From the NCBI GenBank assembly GCA_030153805.1, contig JASKLG010000010.1, positions 1 to 36,456 of the forward strand: a stretch of 36,456 nt of DNA. Reading direction: 5' to 3'. The position numbers and the translations under genes are program-made. Position 1 is the stretch's first letter. Every line of letters begins with the position of its first letter. The stretch is from Bacillota bacterium. GTDB taxonomy: Bacteria > Bacillota > DTU030 > DUMP01. Below the pieces are notes generated by a model that saw only the letters and a list, made by a program, of their open reading frames with translations, did not search any database and had not been told where the DNA came from. Shown in pieces: positions 31,472 through 36,456 of this stretch.

Positions 31472-32467
31472 CTACTCCCTCTCTCCTTGTGTTGATGCCC
31501 GCACGACCAAAGTCGGCTTGAAAAGCTTTTTCTGAACAGGCAGTTCGCGCCGGGCGATGCGCTCCATCGCCACCTCGCAGGCTGTGACGCCGATGAGGTA
31601 AGAAGGCTGCTCCACCGTAGTGAGCGGCGGCTTCGCCAGCCGGGCGAACATAATGTTGTCGTATCCAACCACCGCTATGTCCCCCGGTATACGATACCCA
31701 GCTTCCGCAATAACTTCCATAGCTCCCAAGGCCATAAGGTCGTTGGAAGCAAAGAGCGCATCCGGCCGGGTGCGGCCCAGGATTTCGGTCATCGCCCGGC
31801 GCCCGGAGGCAAACTGGAAATCGCCCCGGGCCATCAGTTCATCTTCCGGCACCAAACCGGCCTCTTTAAGCGCCAGCCGGTAACCGCGCTCGCGCTCCTC
31901 CGCAGTCATGAGCCCGTCGGGCCCGGCAATAAAGGCAATGCGCCGGCGGCCCAGCGAAAGGAGATGGCGGGTAGCCAGGTAACCGCCCAACAAGTCGTCC
32001 CCCGCCACCACATCGCCTTCCACACCCACCGGCATACGGTCTACCCAGACGACAGGCAGGTGCCGGGCAAACGCGCGGACGTGATCGGTGCTGCTCGAGG
32101 AGGAAACGTAGACCAAACCGTCCACACATTTTTCCCTCAGCATAGAAAGATACATGGCTTCCGTGTCCGGGTTGTTATCGGTGTTGCACAAAATTACCAG
32201 ATACCCCTGGGTGATGGCTGCATCTTCTACGCCGCGGGCGAGCATGGGAAAGTAGGGGTTGGTAATGTCGGGAAGGATGAGGCCGATGGTACGGGTACTT
32301 CCTTTCACCATGCTGCGGGCGACGCCGTTGGGCACGTAGTTTAGGCGCCGAATGGCGGCAATGACCTTCTGGTACGTCTCTTCTTTGACATACCCGCTGT
32401 GGTTGAGGACGCGCGACACTGTAGCCACAGACACCCCGGCTTCCTTCGCCACCTCGCGAATGCCCAT
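31472..32467 (-). CDS. LacI-family regulator of the nucleoside/ribose operon (RbsR-like)
   Basis: 331 residues. The N-terminal GIREVAKEAGVSVATVSRVLNHSGYV is the LacI helix-turn-helix, then the hinge VPNGVARSMVKGSTRTIGLILPDITNPYF leads into a periplasmic-binding-like core (YLVILCNTDNNPDTE, FASNDLMALGAMEVI, VVGYDNIMFARLAKPPLTTVEQP). The effector is probably ribose or a nucleoside. LacI-type palindromes lie upstream of this gene and upstream of the second bmpA gene, so it likely controls both units. Confidence 0.93.
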   Translation of the reverse strand: MGIREVAKEAGVSVATVSRVLNHSGYVKEETYQKVIAAIRRLNYVPNGVARSMVKGSTRTIGLILPDITNPYFPMLARGVEDAAITQGYLVILCNTDNNPDTEAMYLSMLREKCVDGLVYVSSSSSTDHVRAFARHLPVVWVDRMPVGVEGDVVAGDDLLGGYLATRHLLSLGRRRIAFIAGPDGLMTAEERERGYRLALKEAGLVPEDELMARGDFQFASGRRAMTEILGRTRPDALFASNDLMALGAMEVIAEAGYRIPGDIAVVGYDNIMFARLAKPPLTTVEQPSYLIGVTACEVAMERIARRELPVQKKLFKPTLVVRASTQGERE

Positions 32468-32551
32468 CTGCTGCCCCCCTTAGCCCTACTGTAAGCTCTC
32501 CTCTGCTCCCGGCCTCCCCGGCCACCGGTAGTACCCGTAAGCGAGCTGGTG

Positions 32552-32586
32552 TGTAATCCATTACCCGGAATGTGTAAACGATTACA
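32552..32586. promoter_or_regulatory. Two LacI-type operators upstream of the regulator operon
   Basis: TGTAAACGATTACA (32573-32586) is a near-perfect LacI-family palindrome; GTAATCCATTAC (about 32553-32564) is a second, weaker one. Their centres are 21 bp apart, two helical turns. On the minus strand TTTACA and TACACA, spaced 17 bp, could form the promoter that these operators cover. Confidence 0.7.
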
Positions 32587-32689
32587 TTCTTTTGAGGAAG
32601 TGTTCGCCTTCTTTATAAGCTTTTCCTGCCTGAGGGCCACAGCCGGCCGAAAAATTTTTCTGCCGTCTAAGGTAATCTTCCCCTGACAT

Positions 32690-32710
32690 AACGAAAAGGC
32701 CCGGCGGGCC
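32690..32710 (-). terminator. Terminator after the second bmpA gene
   Basis: GGCCCGCCGGGCC on the minus strand (32710-32698) folds into a compact 5-6 bp hairpin followed by TTTTCG. It lies 27 nt after the gene's stop and separates it from the regulator operon. Confidence 0.65.
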
Positions 32711-32737
32711 AAACAAACGCCACGCCGGTCCCCGCGA

Positions 32738-33799
32738 TTAATTGTTCTTAAGGCCACCGTAATGCTCAACCTTGATTTCACCACGGCTGATTTTTTCCGC
32801 AAGCTCGGCGATCTTCTGGCGCACATCGGCCGGAATCTTGTCGCCCATAACCTTCATTTCGGTAAGGCCGACGCCGCCGTCCTTGAGGCCGTACTCAAAC
32901 TGCCCTGCCTGCCATTTGCCCTCAATAGCCAACTTCACCTGGTCGTAAACGGCATTGTCCACCCGTTTAAGAAGGCTGGTTAGGATGTGGCCCGGGTAGA
33001 TAGCGTCTTGGTCGGAATCCACGCCGATCGCATATTTGCCCGCATCCCTGGCCGCTTCCAAAATTCCCAGGCCTGTACCGCCTGCTACGTTCATTACGAT
33101 ATCGGCGCCTTGGCTGTATTGGGCTAAGGTGAGTTCCTTGCCCTTAGCCGGATCGTTGAAGGAACCGGCAAAAGCCGAGAGGACCGTAATCTCCGGGTCG
33201 ATGTACTTGGCGCCCTGCTCATAGCCGGTTAGGAAGTCGCGCAGGATGGCCATGTCCATGCCGCCCACCCAGCCGATGATCTTCTCCTTGTTCATGCCGG
33301 AGAGCTCGGTGTGCGTGGTCATAAGCGCGGCCAGAGCCCCGGCCAAGAAGGAACCCTCATTCTGGGCGAAGGTGATGGAAGCGATGTTGTCGCCCTTGAC
33401 CACATCGTCCAGATACACAAACTTTACTTTCGGAAACTTCGGCGCCACATTGGCCATGGCATCGTGAAGCGGCGAGCCGCCGGCCACTACCAGGTCAAAG
33501 CCCTGTTCGGCAGCAGCCTGCAGGTTCGGCTCCCAATCGGCGCTATTGGCCGATTGCATCACCTTCACCTCGATACCGAGTTCCTTCTGGGCGCGCTCCA
33601 GGCCGGCCATGCCGGAGTCGAGGAAGGACTTGTCGCCAAGGTTGCCGGAAGTTACGTAGGCCACGCGGAACTTTTTCCCTCCTCCCTGGCCCTGGCCGGG
33701 GGCCGGACTCTCCTCCTCCTTGGGCGCCGCGCAGCCGGCGATTAAGCCAAGCGCCAGGAGCATGGCCGCAGCCAGTGAGCATATCCGTTTGCCCTGCAT
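32738..33799 (-). CDS. BmpA-family nucleoside-binding lipoprotein, copy 2
   Basis: 353 residues from the ATG at 33799, after GGGAGGCGAG. The lipobox is IAGC (Cys23), followed by a short Pro/Glu linker. The binding domain is a close paralogue of copy 1, identical through long blocks such as NIASITFAQNEGSFLAGALA and YAIGVDSDQD. Differences cluster near the ligand-cleft loops (GGSPLHDAMANV against AASQMHDALTNV), so ligand preference may differ. It has its own operator and terminator, hence is a separate unit. Confidence 0.95.
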   Translation of the reverse strand: MQGKRICSLAAAMLLALGLIAGCAAPKEEESPAPGQGQGGGKKFRVAYVTSGNLGDKSFLDSGMAGLERAQKELGIEVKVMQSANSADWEPNLQAAAEQGFDLVVAGGSPLHDAMANVAPKFPKVKFVYLDDVVKGDNIASITFAQNEGSFLAGALAALMTTHTELSGMNKEKIIGWVGGMDMAILRDFLTGYEQGAKYIDPEITVLSAFAGSFNDPAKGKELTLAQYSQGADIVMNVAGGTGLGILEAARDAGKYAIGVDSDQDAIYPGHILTSLLKRVDNAVYDQVKLAIEGKWQAGQFEYGLKDGGVGLTEMKVMGDKIPADVRQKIAELAEKISRGEIKVEHYGGLKNN

Positions 33800-33819
33800 T
33801 TTTGCTCGCCTCCCTAGAA

Positions 33820-33833
33820 TGTAAACGTTTACA
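33820..33833. promoter_or_regulatory. Perfect LacI-type operator before the second bmpA gene
   Basis: TGTAAACGTTTACA is a perfect 14-bp palindrome of the LacI/RbsR/CcpA class, 21 bp upstream of the start codon. It matches the operator in front of the regulator gene at 12 of 14 positions or more, so the same protein probably binds both. Confidence 0.8.
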
Positions 33834-33855
33834 GAGAAGTTCCCAGAACTTCTCT
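33833..33855. repeat. Perfect 10-bp inverted repeat abutting the operator
   Basis: AGAGAAGTTC, 3 nt, GAACTTCTCT: a perfect dyad that shares one base with the LacI-type operator. As RNA it would be a stable hairpin at the 5' end of the bmpA transcript; as DNA it could bind a second regulator. No clear promoter was recognised around it. Confidence 0.6.
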
Positions 33856-33965
33856 TTGCTTTTGATTCGCCGTCCGCGCCCAAATTCCTGCTGCCGTGCC
33901 GAACATTTCTCTCTCTGCCTATTCTTACGTTCGGAAACCGGGCGCTTTCTCAGCCCCTGCCGGCT

Positions 33966-33987
33966 CTGCCCGCACGAGTGCGGGCAG
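33966..33987. repeat. Perfect 10-bp inverted repeat in the trpB-bmpA gap
   Basis: CTGCCCGCAC and its complement separated by 2 nt. There is no T-run on either side. The remaining gap between the second bmpA gene and trpB (about 33856-34080) shows no gene. Confidence 0.5.
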
Positions 33988-34079
33988 ACCACCTGGCTGG
34001 AGAAACCGGCCAGTGCGGCACCGGCCGCAGCGAGCGCCCGCTTTCATTTGTTGCAAACTGATCGGCCCGGGAGGTGCGG

Positions 34080-34106
34080 AAAGGGGCGGGGTGTGCTCCC
34101 CGCCCC
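34080..34106 (-). terminator. Terminator after trpB
   Basis: GGGGCGGGG (34106-34098 on the minus strand) pairs perfectly with CCCCGCCCC across a 6-nt loop, followed by TTTCC. It lies 20 nt after the trpB stop. Confidence 0.7.
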
Positions 34107-34126
34107 GCAGGCCGGCATTATCGTCA

Positions 34127-35230
34127 TCAGGAAAGCTTAGCCAGGATCTCCGCCAGGGCGGCATCGTCGAGGCTGGAATCCTGGAGCTCGCCGGCGAGGT
34201 AGGCGTCGTAAGCGCCGAGGTCGAGGAAACCGTGACCGCTCAGGTTAAAGAGAATCGTCCGCTTTTCACCCGCTTCTCTGGCGGCCATGGCCTCGTCGAT
34301 GGCCGCCCTTATGGCGTGAGCGGACTCCGGCGCCGGGACGATGCCCTCAGCGCGGGCAAACATTACCGCCGCTTCAAACACCGCCAACTGCCCGTAAGCC
34401 TTAGCCTCAATTAATCCGTCATGCAGGAGCTGGCTTTCGATGGGCGAGGCGCCGTGATAGCGGAGCCCGCCCGCGTGGATACCCGGCGGTACAAAGTCGC
34501 TCCCCAGCGTGTACATCATCATCCGCGGGGTAAGGTGCGCTTCATCGCCGAAATCGTAGGTAAACTTGCCCTTCGTCAGGCTCGGGCAGGCAGTGGGTTC
34601 CACGGCCACTATGCGGGTGCGCTTACCCTCCCGGATTTTGTCGCGTACGAAGGGAAGGGCAATGCCGCAGAAGTTGCTGCCACCCCCGCTACAGGCAATT
34701 ACGGTATCCGGGTAGTGCCCGGCCTTTTCCAGCTGTTTCATAGCCTCGAGGCCGATGATGGTTTGATGTAGTACCACGTGGTTGAGCACGCTGCCCAGGG
34801 CGTAGCTTGTGTCGGGGTGCTTAACCGCGTCTTCCACGGCTTCGCTGATGGCTATGCCCAGGCTCCCCGGGGAGTCTGGATCTTTGGCCAGGACGGCGCG
34901 CCCGGCTTCGGTCTTGTCGGTCGGGCTGGCGTAAACCTCAGCCCCAAAGACCTGCATCAGTGAACGGCGGTAGGGTTTCTGCTGGTAGCTCACCTTTACC
35001 ATGTAGACCGTACACTTAAGGCCGAAGAAATTCGCGGCCAAGGCCAGGGCCGTGCCCCACTGCCCGGCCCCGGTTTCTGTGGCCAGGCGTTTTATGCCGG
35101 CCTGTTTATTGTAGTAAGCTTGGGGAATGGCGGTGTTGAGCTTATGGCTGCCGGCAGGGCTGGCGCCCTCGTATTTATAGTAGATTCGGGCAGGAGTATC
35201 CAACATTTTCTCCAGCCGCCGGGCGCGCAC
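34127..35230 (-). CDS. trpB: Tryptophan synthase beta chain, TrpB2 type, N-terminally truncated
   Basis: The open frame gives 367 residues from a GTG at 35230. Family blocks are [28 protein letters not shown] with the PLP lysine (Lys30 here), [49 protein letters not shown] (phosphate cup) and the C-terminal [10 protein letters not shown]. TrpB2 proteins are about 420-450 residues; the first 50-80 are missing, replaced by the T-box leader. In-frame codons continue upstream ([13 protein letters not shown]) but reach a TGA. An ATG with a good AGGGGGTG site at 35273 is one base out of frame. It may be a frameshifted or truncated gene, or an active short form. Confidence 0.85.
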   Translation of the reverse strand: MRARRLEKMLDTPARIYYKYEGASPAGSHKLNTAIPQAYYNKQAGIKRLATETGAGQWGTALALAANFFGLKCTVYMVKVSYQQKPYRRSLMQVFGAEVYASPTDKTEAGRAVLAKDPDSPGSLGIAISEAVEDAVKHPDTSYALGSVLNHVVLHQTIIGLEAMKQLEKAGHYPDTVIACSGGGSNFCGIALPFVRDKIREGKRTRIVAVEPTACPSLTKGKFTYDFGDEAHLTPRMMMYTLGSDFVPPGIHAGGLRYHGASPIESQLLHDGLIEAKAYGQLAVFEAAVMFARAEGIVPAPESAHAIRAAIDEAMAAREAGEKRTILFNLSGHGFLDLGAYDAYLAGELQDSSLDDAALAEILAKLS

Positions 35231-35290
35231 GAGCGGCGAGGGTTCGTCCGCTGAGGGTCTCCCTTCAGGTCATCGCCATCACCCCCTACT

Positions 35291-35625
35291 GAAAAAGAAA
35301 AGCACCCGCCCGCAAGGGACGGATGCTCTCCGTGGTGCCACCCTACTTGACCCTGATAAAACAAAAAGCACGCTATCATTCAGGATAGTGTGCTTCTTGC
35401 CACCTAAATGTAAGGGCCATCTTTACGGATACGGCGGTAAACCGCGATATCCTGTCCGGTTAACGGTGGACTTCCGGGTGCAGCTACCTAGCCAGGCAGC
35501 TTTAGCCACACCTGCTCAGGGGCCCATTCGCCTCGGCTTCCGGCACCGCCTTCCCACCGCCGGCGGCTCTCTTTAGCCTTCCGCCCAGGGTACTCTTCCC
35601 CTTCGTCGCATTGCCGAGTACGCTA
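35291..35625 (-). promoter_or_regulatory. T-box riboswitch for tRNA-Trp, leader of trpB
   Basis: The T-box core AGGGTGGCACCACGG lies at 35344-35330; its UGGC bulge fits a tRNA ending GCCA, as tRNA-Trp does. The terminator (AGCATCCGTCCC/GGGCGGGTGCT then TTTTCTTTTT) ends near 35291. Stem I holds the GAA-TGG-GCCCCTGAG specifier context, with Trp codon TGG at 35526-35524. A 12-position stem (AAGCAC.CTATC/GATAG.GTGCTT, about 35369-35397) is stem III, or an additional terminator because TTTTTGTTTT follows. Uncharged tRNA-Trp should switch trpB on. Confidence 0.92.
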
Positions 35626-35630
35626 AATGC

Positions 35631-35660
35631 ATTTTACCACAGTCGGCAGCCCGAGCGCAA
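35631..35660 (-). promoter_or_regulatory. Promoter of the trpB T-box transcript
   Basis: Minus-strand TTGCGC (35660-35655), 18-bp spacer, TAAAAT (35636-35631), just upstream of the T-box stem I. Confidence 0.65.
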
Positions 35661-35697
35661 CCGCTATTTTCTCGCCTGGCCGCCCAAGGCAGTTCCT

Positions 35698-35738
35698 TGG
35701 CGGGAGTGTGTGGGAATCGAACCCAGCGCGGGCGAACT
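35698..35738 (-). pseudogene. Decayed copy of the tRNA-Sec 3' end
   Basis: 41 nt including CCA, the 3' acceptor strand, the T arm and part of the variable arm. It matches the intact tRNA-Sec at 36358-36398 except for two substitutions, one of which breaks a T-stem pair. Everything 5' of the variable arm is missing. It has the same orientation as selC and lies on the other side of hicBA, as an attachment-site duplicate would. Confidence 0.85.
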
Positions 35739-35752
35739 GAGCAGGATTTTGC
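35738..35752. repeat. Short direct repeat, left copy (TGAGCAGGATTTTGC)
   Basis: The same sequence minus one T occurs at 36282-36295, where it begins in the hicA stop codon. The left copy directly abuts the tRNA-Sec fragment. The two copies bracket the hicBA genes exactly. Confidence 0.7.
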
Positions 35753-35784
35753 CTACAGAAAAGCTAAAACTCACTTAACTAAGG

Positions 35785-35790
35785 TATAAT
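35785..35790 (+). promoter_or_regulatory. -10 box of hicBA
   Basis: TATAAT, 37 nt before the hicB start. No good -35 is seen. The small dyad CTTA-AC-TAAG lies directly upstream (about 35774-35783) and could be the HicB operator. Confidence 0.5.
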
Positions 35791-35826
35791 ATGTTGCGGC
35801 TGGAATGCGTCTTAGGAGGGAAGAAC

Positions 35827-36054
35827 ATGCCCCGCTTTATTGTCTACCTCGAACCCGCCGAGGAAGGAGGCTATATTGCTTCTGTACCGGCACTACCGGG
35901 TTGCGTCACCCAGGGGGAGACAAAAGAAGAAGCCTTGGCAATGGCTGAGGATGCCATAAGAGGGTACATTGAGAGCCTGAAAAAACATGGAGAGCCACTA
36001 CCCTTTGGCTTTGAGAAAGCCGAAGTAGAGACTATTACAGTGGACGTGGCCTAA
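35827..36054 (+). CDS. hicB: HicB-family antitoxin
   Basis: 75 residues from the ATG at 35827, after AGGAGGGA; an upstream in-frame ATG overlaps the -10. The sequence FIVYLEPAEEGGYIASVPALPGCVTQGETKEEALAMAEDAIRGYIESL is the partial RNase-H-like HicB fold. It neutralises HicA. There is no added DNA-binding domain, so it is the short form. Its stop is 2 bp before the hicA start. Codon use here is more AT-rich than in the neighbours, in keeping with transfer. Confidence 0.95.
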   Translation: MPRFIVYLEPAEEGGYIASVPALPGCVTQGETKEEALAMAEDAIRGYIESLKKHGEPLPFGFEKAEVETITVDVA

Positions 36055-36056
36055 AT

Positions 36057-36284
36057 ATGGGGAAGCTACCTGTTCTTAAGGCGAGGGAAGTCATTGCCGC
36101 TCTGCAAAAACTGGGCTTTGAGGTTGACCATGTGACCGGCAGCCATTACATTCTCCGGCACCCAGACGGCAGAAGGGCTGTCGTCCCTTATCACGGTAAC
36201 AGAGATATAAAGCAGGGGGTTTTGAGGTCTATCTTAAGGCATGCTGGACTAACCGTTGACGATTTCACAAACCTTCTTGCTTGA
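36057..36284 (+). CDS. hicA: HicA-family mRNA interferase toxin
   Basis: 75 residues. LKAREVIAALQKLGFEVDHVTGSHYILRHPDGRRAVVPYHGNRDIKQGVLRSILRHAGL is the double-stranded-RNA-binding-like HicA fold with its catalytic His (His30 in GSHYIL). It cleaves mRNA when HicB is lost. The order is antitoxin first, toxin second. It is intact, so the pair is probably active. It lies 73 bp from the tRNA-Sec 3' end. Confidence 0.95.
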   Translation: MGKLPVLKAREVIAALQKLGFEVDHVTGSHYILRHPDGRRAVVPYHGNRDIKQGVLRSILRHAGLTVDDFTNLLA

Positions 36285-36295
36285 GCAGGATTTGC
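36282..36295. repeat. Short direct repeat, right copy (TGAGCAGGATTTGC)
   Basis: Matches the left copy at 35738-35752 with one base deleted. It starts with the hicA stop codon. Confidence 0.7.
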
Positions 36296-36357
36296 GAAGA
36301 GACGGCGAAGGTAAAAACAAAAGCTGCCTGCGTCTTTCGGTGGCGTTACTGGTTTCT

Positions 36358-36451
36358 TGGCGGGAGTGTGTGGGAATCGAACCCACCGCGGACGAACTCG
36401 CCCGCCGCCGGATTTGAAGTCCGGGCAAGCCACCAGGCCCGATCCACCCCC
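36358..36451 (-). tRNA. selC: Selenocysteine tRNA (anticodon TCA), with encoded CCA
   Basis: 94 nt on the minus strand. The anticodon arm is CCGGA-CTTCAAA-TCCGG with anticodon TCA, which reads UGA. A 6-bp D stem (CGGGCC/GGCTTG) with a 4-nt TGGT loop and a long paired variable arm are typical of bacterial tRNA-Sec. The acceptor GGGGGTG/CACTCCC has seven pairs plus a G-A eighth position; the T stem is GTGGG/CCCAC. Discriminator G and CCA are encoded. It supplies selenocysteine for SelD and other selenoproteins. Its promoter lies outside the window. Confidence 0.95.
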
Positions 36452-36456
36452 GTCTC

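Noticed and set aside
35228-35290. Confident call of programmed +1 frameshifting in trpB
   Set aside because: ACC-UGA is not a known strong shift site and no stimulatory element is evident; truncation or a base error is simpler. Kept only as an alternative.
35364-35400. Separate gene terminator at this stem
   Set aside because: It lies inside the T-box leader where stem III is expected, so it is reported as part of that element.
1-36456. CRISPR arrays, insertion sequences, prophage genes, rRNA
   Set aside because: No regularly spaced repeats, transposases, integrases or phage structural genes were seen. The only mobility signs are the repeats around hicBA.

Overview
The window looks like chromosome of a GC-rich, spore-forming, selenocysteine-using clostridium, most like the Moorella / Thermoanaerobacterales type. 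This is an inference from gene content: a radical-SAM/SCIFF pair, spore-coat CotF-like proteins, a Firmicutes-type rpsF-ssb-rpsR ... gdpP-rplI-dnaB cluster, a tRNA-Trp T-box and Pho boxes of the Bacillus type. Almost every gene is on the minus strand. The exceptions are a small plus-strand group at 20.9-22.7 kb and hicBA at the right end.

Layout, left to right (transcription mostly right to left). 0-6.8 kb: a partial FAD oxidoreductase, a DnaC-like loader, a small unknown protein, dnaB, rplI, a GdpP-type c-di-AMP phosphodiesterase, a YybS-like membrane protein and a MazG-like protein. 6.9-8.6 kb: a SCIFF ribosomal peptide (a 5-Cys variant) and its radical-SAM maturase, with their own promoter and an attenuator between them. 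8.7-10.9 kb: rpsR, ssb and rpsF behind an S6:S18 autoregulatory hairpin, then a DUF951 protein and an MscS channel. 11.0-13.7 kb: a selenium operon of LysR regulator, selD and yedF. selD is itself a selenoprotein gene: it reads through an in-frame UGA (codon 16), so its true start lies about 100 bp upstream of the longest uninterrupted frame.

14.4-20.2 kb is a phosphate-starvation locus: alkaline phosphatase, pstA, pstC, pstS, an OmpR-type response regulator and a PHP phosphoesterase. pstB, phoU and the sensor kinase are not in the window. Three promoters here share one architecture: four TTAACA-like hexamers at exact 11-bp steps, the last one 9 nt from a good -10. A fourth array of the same kind lies at 20.64-20.69 kb. 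It points at no protein gene but at a strong intrinsic terminator about 40 nt away, so it may drive a very short Pho-controlled RNA.

20.9-22.7 kb (plus strand): two CotF-like spore proteins behind a sigma-E/K-like -10, a polyprenyl diphosphate synthase and a 48-residue single-span membrane protein. 22.8-33.8 kb: a nucleoside/ribose salvage locus of two BmpA-type lipoproteins, a LacI-type regulator, ribokinase, ABC ATPase, two permeases, nucleoside hydrolase, an M20 peptidase-like hydrolase and a glutamine-amidotransferase-like protein. LacI-type palindromes (TGTAAACGTTTACA class) lie upstream of both transcription units. 34.1-35.7 kb: a TrpB2-type tryptophan synthase beta chain behind a Trp-specific T-box leader. 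Its N-terminal region is missing and its leader start codon is one base out of frame.

35.7-36.45 kb: a hicBA toxin-antitoxin pair sits between the intact selenocysteine tRNA gene (selC, with encoded CCA) and a decayed copy of the selC 3' end. This is the classic footprint of integration into a tRNA gene, but no integrase is present. With selD and yedF, selC shows that the organism decodes UGA as selenocysteine.
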